From NCBI RefSeq assembly GCF_037975245.1, contig NC_092581.1, positions 10,049,303-10,113,302 on the forward strand: a stretch of 64,000 nt of DNA. The letters are read 5' to 3'. This DNA comes from Apostichopus japonicus (lineage: Eukaryota; Echinodermata; Holothuroidea; Aspidochirotida; Stichopodidae). The notes beneath the pieces are model-generated. The model had not been told where the DNA came from and searched no databases. It saw only the letters and a list, made by a program, of their open reading frames with translations. The position numbers were made by a program, and so were the translations under genes. Positions 25,146 through 39,390 of this stretch are shown in pieces (position 1 is the stretch's first letter; each line of letters opens with the position of its first letter).

Positions 25146-25177
25146 AGGGAGTTGTTATAGAACAACTCCCTGGTTAT
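25146..25177. repeat. 14-bp stem hairpin
   Basis: ACCAGGGAGTTGTT and AACAACTCCCTGGT are perfect reverse complements separated by ATAG. One bulged base allows three or four more pairs. It is isolated in otherwise unremarkable sequence. Confidence 0.8.
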
Positions 25178-25833
25178 ACAATGGATTTACACGACGATTG
25201 ATAGTGTCCCATGATACAGTGGGGGTATGGAACGCCAAAAGGGTATTTCAGATATGAGAATTTTGTTAGTGACATCATCCCCTGCTAAAATAAAATGCAG
25301 TTTATGCAAATGTTATGTCAATGAGTTAAAATTGCTAGTAATAGGCTATACAATATATACCTTAAATGTAACGATGTGACATATATATAAAACATCGCCG
25401 TTGTATCGTCACTAATTCACAACTTTTATTCAGTGCTTCATAGGGCAAGGACCTTGCATAAGTACCTAACCTTCTAAACTTGTTTTGAATACATTATATG
25501 ATGCTGTAATATACTTAAAAATCCAATTAAAATGTGTATTCATTCGTAGCATGACTAGTCAAATTTCATTACAATTATAATAAAGTACAAGTCGAGATTT
25601 TTATTTGGAAATGTTTCAAATTTGCTCTTTACAAGAGTTTAAGACTAAGTAGAAGGGTGACGAAATGGAGAGGTAAAAAAATGAACTATTGATGACTAGT
25701 TCATTAACCTTCGCTAAAAACAAAACATAACAAAATAATGATTTGTAGTTTAATTGACTTTAAGTATAGTCTGGATATGTAGGATTGTCATTTTCATGTC
25801 AAAGTCAGTCGGTATACCAGGCTTTGTTGTACT

Positions 25834-26920
25834 CAGGCGCGGCGGAACGGAAAAATTATTGGGGGGGGCTAATGTGTGGAGACTATCTAAGCGGAGCGCC
25901 ACCATCGGTTGGCGCGGAGCGTACAAGAAAATTTTGGGTTTCAAACCCCCAGATGACCGGAAACGGCACTTCCCGAGTGTTTTATGCTTCGAATACCTAG
26001 CCCTAAAATATGGGTCTCAAGCCTGCAATTTCTCAGATTGCACGTAAAAGTCTGTAAAAACATTGTTATTTGTATATCCGATGGTGTTTTAAGAGAGTAG
26101 CTATTACTCGTAGTGTACTCGCAAAGACGTTTTTTGAGTGTAGTAAGGGCAGTGGCGGAGCTAGGGGTATTGGTCGGGGGGGGGCAAGAATGGTCTGTAG
26201 GGGCACTTTCGACACTATCTAAGCGGAGCGCCACCACAGGTTGGCGCGGAGCGTACAGAAATTTTTTGAGTAAAGATACTTCTTAGATTGCAGGAAATGA
26301 CCCTCTCCGGGCCTAGCTAATTTGCAGATAAACGGAGAATAAATAGGTGTCGTCGCCATTTTGTCGGATAATTACACCAACAGAATATGACAAATGTCAA
26401 TAGATAGATGAGAGCGCAATAAAAAAGTCATTAATCGCGAATAAGTAAAAAGTAGTGAAAAGCTGAAAAGGGCACCAGCAGTCTATTTGAGTCCGTCAGG
26501 GGGGGGGGGGGCATCCGCCCCTGACTGTATGGAAGCTTCGCCACTGAGTAAGGGGATGTTGGAGAACTGGCTGAAATGAGGCAAGTCATTGGCCTAAGAC
26601 GAAGTTGTGTTGAGCTTACCGGTACTCACACTCACTGCTTCCACTTTTCACGGGGCGTGAAGAAGCGGTTGGGGTGACAATGTGGTCTATAGCCAGGGGA
26701 CGGACCGAGGGTCCCCCAGCATTTACTAAAATTATTACACCTGTATAGTATACGTGTGCATCGGACAGATCGACAAGTATGCATTGAAAAATGGGCAGAT
26801 GCACGTTTCGGAGCCTTGGTAAATATTGGGGGGGCTTATCATGCATTTGCCCCCTCAACTTTTTTATTGGGGGGGGGGGGGGGCTGAGCCCCCCAAGCCC
26901 CCCCGGTTCCGCCGCCACTG
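25834..26920. mobile_element. hAT-like element with nested insertion
   Basis: A perfect 8-bp TSD, GTTGTACT, lies at 25826-25833 and 26921-26928. The ends are inverted: CAGGCGCGGCGGAACGG on the left and CAGTGGCGGCGGAACCGG from the right. Inside is a second element (26150-26546) with its own TSD, so the original insert was about 680 bp. A conserved subterminal module (25881-25977) starts 47 bp from the left end. A long G run (26869-26883) lies near the right end. No transposase frame is present. The insertion sits at the left edge of the TACTCG minisatellite. Confidence 0.85.
26150..26546. mobile_element. Nested 397-bp hAT-like element
   Basis: A perfect TSD, AGTAAGGG, lies at 26142-26149 and 26547-26554. 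The inverted ends are CAGTGGCGGAGCT on the left and CAGTGGCGAAGCT from the right. G runs follow near both ends. The subterminal module shared with three other elements is at 26214-26268, 64 bp in. Its position inside the 25834-26920 element makes it the younger insertion. Confidence 0.9.
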
Positions 26921-26928
26921 GTTGTACT

Positions 26929-27800
26929 CGTACTCGAGTTAAATTATGCTCATAGTACTCATACTCGTACTCACGGCTTTGTACTCGCACTGATAATAGT
27001 ACTCAGCGAAATAAAAAATCATGTACTCGTTCTCATGACTTTTTAATCGTATTATACTCGGGGCCTTGTACTCCTACTGTTACTCGGGACATTGTATTAA
27101 TAGTAGTAATGATACTCGGGACCTTGTACTCATACTGGTACTCAGGACATTGCACTCATATCAGTTCTGGTACTTGGGTATTGTACTCATACTTGTTCTC
27201 GCAACATTGTACTCATCCTTTTAACTCGAGACATTGTACTCATACTTTTACTCGAGATATTGTACTTACACTAGTACTGGTACTCGGGACATTGTACTCA
27301 TACTAGTACTCGGGACATTGTACTAACACTAGTACTGGTACTCGGGACATTGTACTCATGTTTGAACTCGAGCATTGTACTCATACTTGTACTCGGGACA
27401 TTGTACTCATACTAGTACTCGGGACATTGTACTAACACTAGTACTAGTACTCGGGACCTTGTACTCATGTTTGTACTCGAGCATTGTACTCATACTTGTA
27501 CTCGGGACATTGTACTCATACTAGTACTCGGGACATTGTACTAACACTAGTACTGGTACTCGGGACATTGAACTCATACTTTTACTCGAGACATTGTACT
27601 TACACTAGTACTGGTACTTGGGACCTTGTACTCATGTTTGTACTCGAGCATTGTACTCATACTTGTACTCGGGACATTGTACTCATACTAGTACTCGGGA
27701 CATTGTACTAACACTAGTACTAGTACTCGGGACCTTGTACTCATGTTTGTACTCGAGCATTGTACTCATACTTGTACTCGGGACATTGTATTCATACTTC
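26929..27800. repeat. TACTCG minisatellite with 109-bp higher-order unit
   Basis: Short units of about 26 bp (TACTCGGGACATTGTACTCA and variants) become regular from about 27250. The landmark AGCATTG recurs at 27371, 27480, 27647 and 27756, giving two 109-bp steps and one longer step of 167 bp. The left part (26929-27110) is degenerate. Frames rich in Cys-Thr-His are artefacts of the repeat. Confidence 0.85.
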
Positions 27801-30900
<3,100 letters not shown>

Positions 30901-31213
30901 GAGGTTGTGGCCAATTGGCTAAGGCGTTGGACTCGTGATCCAAGGATTGCTGGTTCGATTCATGCCTAGTTCATTACGTTGTGTCCTTGGGCAAGATGCT
31001 TTATCTCACTTGCCTCTCTCCACCCAGGGGTTGAATAGGTACCTGTGAGGTAACTTGTCATTGGGCGCAGTAAATAACTGCTGTCGACTGGAGGGATTGT
31101 CTCTGGGACAGGTTATCATTGACAAGGGGTAGTATAACGTCTGTAAAGCACTTTGAGACCTATCGCTGGTGTAAAGCGCTATATAAAAATCAAATCAAAT
31201 CAAAATCAAATCA
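30901..31213 (+). mobile_element. tRNA-Thr-derived SINE
   Basis: The head (30901-30972) folds as a tRNA. The D arm region carries the A box TGGCCAATTGG, and the anticodon stem TTGGA/TCCAA has loop CTCGTGA, giving anticodon CGT as in tRNA-Thr. A B box, GGTTCGATTCA, follows. The body contains GTTGTGTCCTTGGGCAAG and CTCTCCACCCAGGGGTTGAA. The tail has AAAGCGCTATATAAAAATC and an (ATCAAA)-type run. The body matches, diverged, the element at 37800-38125 on the other strand. No target duplication was identified. Confidence 0.85.
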
Positions 31214-33165
31214 CATCGCCACGTTTGTTCATTTGATGGTTGATCTTGCTATATCAAACTAGATATAGAGGGATACGAACATTTTATAATTGTTCTTGAC
31301 AAATTTGTATACGTTTTATATACGTTTTCTTTCACGCCACGAAAGTCCTATATGCTTTGCTGACATAATGGTCTGTGTGTTAGATTTAGTAGTCCAGTCA
31401 CTTCAATAGTCGGTGAGCATCAGATTTTTAAAGGCTCATATTTCAACCCCCCCCCCCAAAAAAAAAATGTGATATAGGAATAAAACCTCGAATGATATAG
31501 TGGTGTGGTTCTTAATTGTCTACAACATAAATATCAAAATAATTGTTGAGCCTATAAAGTCACCATGATAGCCAAAGAAAAAAGCTGCAAAAGGTTGCGA
31601 CTGAGAGAGTAAAATATTTCCATAAATTTGTGAGACCACCCCCCCCCACCCTCTATCAGACTAAATGGTGTGTAAACTACCTGTTATAAGGAGGAGCCCT
31701 AAAACGAAATCCGAATTTTGATTGATGGGTACCCAATAGCTATCTGTAGTGAATATTACATGGTTTGATCACATATAATAGAAAATAAATGATAGAAAAA
31801 TAATTTTAAAAAACGCGACAATCAAACGACAAAATACAGCTTTGATTCTAACGGAGCAGATGAGATTCGTCACTAATTCATCATCTCCGTGAATTAATTA
31901 CTAAACAATGAACATCGTGTATAGTACTATAGATTGCTGTCGGTTATATATACGGTTCGTAAGCCAAGTATAACTATCACGCGTTATGCATGTAGTATCC
32001 ATATGTGTATACTGAGAATTATAATATGTTGCAATAGTTATAGCAAGACCACCTATATATAACCAGTATACATATTTTACATAGGTATTATATTAGTCAT
32101 TTCTTCACAAGGGCGTGCAATATTGACCACCGGGGTGGGTTCTATAGTTTAGATTGATTTCATAGGAGAGGGTGGTACCGTGGTGCAAGATCTGGGACAG
32201 TACCCCCCCCCCCATTAATGCCAATATATTACCCTAATTAGTGTCCTGTCTTTGATTTTGAGTCCTACTCATGAAAGTATTTGTCTAAATGTGCCGACTT
32301 TCTATTTTTTTTCGCCTCAGTTTATGCTACACAATCGGTTTCGGCATACTAGGATCCCTCAATCCTGAAGGTTGGAGTTTTACTCCTTGGAGCTCAAACG
32401 AATCACGTCCCTAGACACCATGTGCAATTTGGGGAACGTGAAATGATCGCGATTAGAGGAGCGGGAAAGGGGGTGGGGTGGGGAGGGGGTGGGGAGCGGG
32501 TTATCTTGGAAGAATGTCTTTCTTTGGTATTTACTATAGTCTACGTGTTCGAATGTATTTATCATTACTATTATTATTATTATACTTCTTCAATCAGTTG
32601 ACTGTTTTATTTCTGTATAGTTTTGTGTATAAAATTGCACAAATTATTTTGTTTTAATATAAATTGATACATTCGATATGATATATCTGGGATATCATGA
32701 TCAGCCTACTATCTTATACAACAAACTGTCTTGTTCGATCCGACCGGAATCGCTAAGCTCCTTAACTAGTTTTTATTTGAATGCAAAAATAAAACTAATT
32801 ATAGGATGTCTCTTAGTTTGAATCACCTGCAATCGTATTTGGAACAGTATAAAGACTGTATTCGTGTGGTACAATTTCTGTAAATTTAGCTATATAAGTA
32901 CCCCAAATACAAACTGTTGCTTTAACCAAACGTGAGTATTACTCTATGTGATCTCTGAAAATAAACAGAAGTTTAAAGGTACTTATGAAGTATTAAGTGG
33001 CCTTGCCTCAATATCACAAGGTGTAATTTACAGCTTCCTGGATTCATACAAAAGCAAGGACAACCCAAAACTGTAAACAACTCAACGACGTAAGCGTTCT
33101 ATTTCGACCATGCATGCATGCGGTCATGTGCATTGTGACCAACACACACAGTGTCACACACTCAC
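31214..33165. other. Intergenic, no gene seen
   Basis: No supportable gene. There are C runs at about 31447, 31637 and 32203, and a G-rich tract at about 32461-32500. Confidence 0.6.
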
Positions 33166-33205
33166 ATATATTATATATACACATATATATTATATATATA
33201 TATAT

Positions 33206-33277
<72 letters not shown>
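33166..33277. repeat. Interrupted (TA)n array
   Basis: A TA array broken by TATTATA steps, about 110 bp. Confidence 0.9.
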
Positions 33278-35973
33278 TGACAAGTTTGCACGATTACATA
33301 CTAGTTGGGTATAAGCAAGTGAGTCTTGACAGCTTTTTGGTGGTAAAATAAAGCGATGTTTTGTTGTTTGTTTCGTTTTGCTTTATATTTTTTGTGCCTC
33401 TATATTACCTACGACAGACCTACAAGTTATTATACAATGCTGGCAGAACAGTATTACTAGTATCACTATTTATATCCAACCTTGAACGTTTACATGTCCA
33501 ATCACGTGGATTGTCATAAAATATTCAAAATATACATGGAGCCTTACAAAAAAACAAAAAATATGAAGTAAAGTAAAATTCAAACCTTGTAATTCCAAGT
33601 GATGGTGATGCATAATTTTACTCCCTCATGTTTTTGTTTTCCTCTGGCTTTACTGAGTCACACTGTATGCCTATATGACAGTCATGCTATACTCATACCG
33701 TGTGCCGACCTTGAGCCTTGAAAAATACAGAACTTGCAGAATTAAACAGTAGAGCCCCGAGTCCGCAGTATAAAGATATGTGTACACAAGTATGTTTGTG
33801 GACTCTCTCGTCTTTGATACAAGGGCGGCAAATAATAATAATGATACTGTTAAATCGCCCTTGTTTATCTCCTATTAACTATATATGCCAGAGAGTATGT
33901 TATCACCTCTTCTTCTTGTAGGCTACCAGTACAAGTTACAACTTATTTCAGTTTTGAAATCGGGCTCGGACGTCTGTATATGAACGACGTACACAAACTA
34001 TATATCCTCCCGTTTAAATCGCGATAAACTCCATAGCAAGGATACATTTGTAAATGATACAGCGATATTTCTCCCTCTCTCTTCACAGATCTGAACCGGC
34101 TGTCTATCTCTGTTTGACCTAGTCACAGTTGTTAACAACCCCGCACGATTATTCCAAGGTATGCGTAACTGACGGGATAAAACTACTCTATTGGGGAATA
34201 AAAGACACGATTGTTTCACCTCCTCCTTATATATAACTTCCTTCACAGCCTTCTGATTTTTTTAGGCAGCCCCGCAACTGAACACACTGGGTTGAAAGAG
34301 AGAAAAAAAATATCACCGAGATAGAGTCCTATACTATATCGCTGGGATTTCACAACATCCACGGTATAGTACCCGTATCAACCACGGCGTTTGTAATGCA
34401 TAGCCCCGCGGGGTACAATATAACACTAGGCTTCAACTTATCCATTACTTTATATTAAGAGGTTTCAAACAGAGTCGAGTCGAGAAGGTCACTGATCTAA
34501 ACGCACCCTTTTTTTATTACTCCGTCTTTTTTTTTTTATAAGGCCGCCTACTTCATAAATTAAAAACTTTTTATTGCACCGGAGGCGTTTTAGTGGTGGT
34601 GAGAAAAATTCAAATGTAATAAATATATAGATATTAAGTCGCTGGGTGCATAGTGACTATATTTATATACATTCCAAGAACTTACAGTTATGATTATCAA
34701 GAAATTATTGTCCGTTTGATCATGGCAGGAGTTAGTTATAGTTATTTATGAGATGGAGGTATAACTTGTTAACGTTTCTCACTAGAAATGGAGAATAAAC
34801 TCTTTGTGCCATATATTTGGATAAGATATTGTGTTTTAGGGCAGTTACAATAAAGAAGGCTATAAATCAAGTTAATGACATTATTATATATGGCGTTGAC
34901 ATATGTATATTATTAACAAGCCAGGATATTAAACTGTTCTTATTCAGATGTAGGTTATAATTGTTTGGCTCTGTATCAGTTATGATATTGCAATAGTCAA
35001 ACTGTTGAATATATACACTGAGGAATAGTATATATCCCCATATATCGAGGAGATTAATTTTAAAGTAGATAGGCACAAACTGCGCCCAATTGGGACGGGT
35101 TTATTGATACAGTATATAGAAGCTTTACTGATGGACGACGAATAATTCTAAACAGCTGAAGATAAAAAGAACCTCATCAAAATGTTAAAGAATTATCTTC
35201 TTGTGTGATTGGTAGTATAATGCGTTGAGCTTGAAAGTTCCTACAAAGTATGCTATGAAAGAAAAACGACTTGAGTAAGTCAAACTTTGATAGCATTTTA
35301 TGTCAGCAATTATACTGTTTGGGTTTTTAAAATTATTGTGTCCTTTAACTTTGATACCTCCAAATGATAAAGAACTGCTGAGTGGGGGTAAACAAAAACA
35401 GTGTCTTATATCGAGACTCTCAAAGCGCGGATCATGGGAAGGGAGGGGGGACGAGGGGTGCAGCATGCCTCCCCTGTTTTTCAACCCTACACAAGTGGTT
35501 AGCCTATAGTACCACAACCTTTTGCGTGGACCTCATGCCTCAGAATATTTGACATTTAAACATTTTATATAAATGCGGCATCAGGAACCCCCCCCCTACC
35601 AACCCCACCCCTCAGAATAGTTGCTCATGCAGTATATACACGAAAGCTAGCTAGGACAATGGACTTGATGTTAAAAAAAATAGATGGAAAATAAACCTGG
35701 AAAATTCCCACGATCCACCGAGACCCATCGGGACCCACTTTTGGGTCGCGACCCATAGTTTGCAGACCGTCGCTATATGAGGTTGATTTATGTGGTTTGG
35801 TTAGTTGATCCCGTCTGCTGCGCAGAACATTTTGTATGATATGCTCTTATTACTACGCTAGCATATGTGAGCATGTATACCGTACGCCAAACCACACCAA
35901 CCTGTACAAACTGCTCAGTATATTTGGTAACAAATCTTGTAACAGTTGCATATACAGTTTCAAAACCAGCAGA
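33278..35973. other. Intergenic, possible old hAT end
   Basis: No supportable gene. At about 35715-35765 the sequence ACCCACTTTTGGGTCGCGAC followed by CCATAGTTTG resembles the subterminal part of common hAT MITEs. No partner end was found, so it is at most a remnant. Confidence 0.5.
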
Positions 35974-36682
35974 CGGCCGTATGGAAAGCCGTTTTAACAT
36001 TTAAAAAGGAATTTCAGATATCTCGAAATAATTTCAGATATCTCAAATTAAATTACAGATATCTTCAATTTATTTAAAATATCTACAAATAATTGCAGAT
36101 ATCTTAAAATCAATTTCAGATATCTCGAAATACCAGAGAATTTCAGATATCTGAAATTCTATTTCAGATATCTAAAATTGAATTCGAGATATCTGCAATT
36201 GAATTCGAGATATCTGCAATTGAATTCGAGATATCTGAAATTGAATTCGAGATATCTGGAATTCAATTGCAGATATCTCGAATTCAATTTCAGATATCTC
36301 GAATTAGAATTGCAGATATCTTGAATACAATTTCAGATATCTCGAATTCAATTTCAGATATCTCGAATTCAATATCAGATATCTGAAATAGAATTTCAGA
36401 TATCTCGAATTCAATTTCGGATAGCTCGAATTCAATTTCAGATATCTCGAATTCAATTTCAGATATCTGAATTAGAATTTCAGATATCTCGAAATCTATT
36501 TTAGATATCTCGAATTCAATTTCAGATATCTGAAATAAAATTTCAGATATCTCGAATTAATTTAAGATATCTCGAATTTAAGTTTAGATATCTGAAATAG
36601 AAATTTAGATATCTAAAATAAGAAACAATTTAAGATATCTAAAATTCCCGATTAAATGTTAAAATGGCTTTCCATACGGCCG
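35974..36682. mobile_element. Inverted-end element enclosing AGATATCT array
   Basis: The ends (35974-36004 and 36652-36682) are 31-bp inverted repeats with one mismatch, starting CGGCCGTATGGAAAGCC. Between them are 28 exact AGATATCT sites in units of about 24 bp, such as CAGATATCTCGAATTCAATT. Units near 36170-36255 run in the opposite direction, so the array folds back on itself around 36255. There is no coding capacity. A related right end (ATGGCTTGCCATATGGCCGC) closes the array at 60365-60659. The TSD is unresolved and the superfamily unknown. Confidence 0.75.
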
Positions 36683-37799
36683 CTGATATAGCATGTTCAG
36701 TAACCAGACGCATGTTATTGCAAATATATGCACGGGCACATTGCATGTGAAAGGAGCGAACGAAATGATTTCAGTTGTTATTATTATTATTATCATTATG
36801 ATAATAGTAATAATAACAATTATTATTATTATTACATGTCCATGGTATATCACTTATCTGACGATAGATCAACGCGCAAAAAAACTTTAGTGGGCTCATA
36901 TGCCTCACTCCTCAACAGTTTCATCCATATAGGAGTCAGTGTAAGACTATACAATGGTATAGACCAGGTATCTCAGCTTTTCTGTGACGCAAACGGCCAA
37001 ATTGTCTGGTGAATAAACCCCCGCAAAATACGAATTCGTTGTTATTTGTGACAATTGAACATGTACCGTATGTATGTGGGTAGAAATTGTGTGGGTTCGC
37101 AATCATCGTTGAAACTGGGTTGGTCTCTTAGCTGAACCATTATGGAGTAAAACGTGGTGAAAAAAATGCCAATGCTTCTTACCGTATATGTGCAACCTTG
37201 CGGCTGGGCTGGACAAAATGAACTTGGTTGAAATCAACGTTCTTAGGGGGAATTTAACAATTCTCAGATATAATTTGGTTTTAAGTTGCTATAGGCCATT
37301 AAAAAACGCCAAATAAAAAACACGGCCAGAATGCCGTTTGGCCGAAAATGAGAAAACCGCCTAAACTGTCATTTATGGCGTTTAAGACGGCGTTTATATC
37401 TAAGCAAGAGACTTGTGACGATTTATAATTTTGTTTCCCGCCAATATTATAAGCGCAGACTATATCTCATTATACCTTGGCTTAACAACACTATACGTTT
37501 GAAATCATTGGGGACATTGCCCGTTACTTTCTTTTCAAAAACTAATATAAAGAATAACTTAAACATCATTAATGTGTTTTACCAGCATACCAAGAAGTCT
37601 TTTGATGGTTACCCAATTCTCCAGCGGTCCTCTGCCCCCTCCCCCCCCTCCACTCTATCTCCCATTATTCAAATCAAGATCGCTAAGTTAAATGAACGTT
37701 TCTGAGCAGGTCATTTCTGATTCCAATCGGTTTTCAACAACGTCACCCAGATCAGTTTATATATTAGTATTAATCACAAGTTAAAATGTTGAGTTAAAG
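36683..37799. other. Intergenic, no gene seen
   Basis: No supportable gene. It contains an (ATT)-rich tract at about 36777-36834 and a pyrimidine-rich run near 37640. Confidence 0.6.
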
Positions 37800-38125
37800 T
37801 TGAAGGTTTACAGTCGTGTTTGAGGCCAAGGCCCTCTTCACACGACTTTGCAACTTAACCCCGTGTCTTTGGTAACTTGTCACATCAACACATCGAAGTT
37901 TGCCAATTTCAAACAATCCCTCCTTGGGCACTATAGTGCAACACCACTTCTACGTGTCCCCTGGGGGACTTCCCATATAGGGTGCAGCCACAAACCGGTG
38001 CACGCAACCACATTTACAAGTTACATCGCATGACCCCAGTTATATATACACCTGGGTGAAGAGAGGCAATGGAGATAAAGGTGCCGTGCACAAGGACACA
38101 ACGGATTCGAACAAGTAAACTAACA
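37800..38125 (-). mobile_element. SINE related to the 30901 element
   Basis: On the minus strand a B-box-like GTTCGAATCC is followed by GTTGTGTCCTTGTGCACGGC, then CTCTTCACCCAGGTGTATA. Further on come a GGCTGCACCCTATATGGGAA block and a CGTGTGAAGAGGGCCTTGG tail. The front half parallels the 30901-31213 SINE. The tRNA head upstream of the B box is degraded. The middle differs, which suggests a composite family sharing its 5' core. Confidence 0.7.
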
Positions 38126-38874
38126 ATTGGAAATCTTTATTGTTATTATAAATGACTCTTACTTCATGATACACAATGTAAACTGAACTAGTCAAGCTTG
38201 AAGCCGACATCCTCCCCTAGAAAACAAAAGTGGAATTTTAGACGTGAAATGATGAATTCCGAGGCATATTAAATGCAATACATCATTAGGTCTCTATATA
38301 TAAGGTCTACGGGCAAAGTTGTGCTAATGACTGCTTTAATTTTTGTGGGGTCGATAAGGGGAGTACACCCCATCCCCCCCACCCCAGCACCCATACACAC
38401 ACCCTAGATCCACGCCACTAACCGCCAGGTATATGTATATCTTTGAAACGTTTTTAATTTTAGTCATTTCCCTATCACTTATACTGTCTCTCTACGTCAT
38501 ACGTCATAATTATAAGCGATATCAATATTTTAGTCGGAAATGAACAATACAGGTCTATATAGCCTAGTTTACACGTTCAAGTGCGTGTATACTAATGTGT
38601 GTTTCATCTCAGTAATGAACCGTGTTCTATTTTACATAGATAGCAGCTGCTACACATTTTGATGACACCAATTTAAATTACTCTGATGTAGAGGTCATCC
38701 TATATCATCTGGTATATATTAGTAAACTATTATTGAATCAAATTATGTTGAGTCGGGTCATGTTTTATCTTAATTATTTTGAGAGTGCACGGACGAAGGT
38801 ATACGAGACCAGAATCAAAGATTTTAAAGGCCTGTGTTCGTTGCCGAAGCTGATATCGACGCCATTATATATCC
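38126..38874. other. Intergenic, possible hAT end
   Basis: No gene. At about 38401-38420, CCCTAGATCCACGCCACTA resembles a hAT right end (reverse complement TAGTGGCGTGGATCTAGGG). No matching left end or duplication was found. Confidence 0.45.
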
Positions 38875-38882
38875 ATTTATAT

Positions 38883-39390
38883 CAGGGTTTCCCTAACTTT
38901 ATCCCCCCACGAAGCCCCTGTGGATGTCAGAGTTGTCCACGAACCCCCAACTTTTCGAGACACGATCTTAGTCATTATTATATATAATACGCATAACAGT
39001 GTTTCGTAAAGATTAAGTACGTGTAATATTGTAATGAAAAAAAAACAAGAGATGAACAAATATTTATTTGGAAACTTCAAGATCAGATCAGCTCTTAATC
39101 TTCACGACGTACTGTCATGCGTACACCAACTTCCCCAAGTCATGCAGCCTGTGTCTGTTTCATAATTCAGTTATTTATCACATGCTCGGTACGGTACTAC
39201 TATGGCAACATATGCGTATTGAATGCGAAAAAGTTTGTCGACTTTTGTACATTACTAAATTATATGATATATCAGATTTTAGTTCAACAAAAAGTACTCT
39301 AGTTTTGACTTTCAGAAACGTCTCGCGAAACCCCTGGGATGGACTCACGCACCCCCTGGGGGTTCATATCACCCCAGTTAGGGAACCCCG
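38883..39390. mobile_element. Complete hAT-like MITE, 508 bp
   Basis: A perfect 8-bp TSD, ATTTATAT, lies at 38875-38882 and 39391-39398. The ends are inverted: CAGGGTTTCCCTAACT on the left and CGGGGTTCCCTAACT from the right, differing by one indel and one substitution. The copy at 1-473 matches from 38929 on. Short open frames inside are shared with that copy but match no transposase I recognise. Confidence 0.92.

Larger units (their letters stand above)
20471..25825. other. Intergenic, no gene seen
   Basis: No supportable gene in more than 5 kb. It contains interrupted (TA)n at 21064-21140, a TGTGTGTATG 10-bp array at 23558-23605, short (TA)n at 24252-24275, G runs near 22025 and 24884, a dispersed repeat at about 24375-24460 and a hairpin at 25146-25177. 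Confidence 0.6.

Noticed and set aside
35715-35765. Remnant hAT end
   Set aside because: The sequence resembles a hAT subterminal region, but no partner end or target duplication could be found.
35974-36682. CRISPR or satellite reading of the AGATATCT array
   Set aside because: There are no unique spacers, and 31-bp inverted ends bound it, so an inverted-end element fits better.
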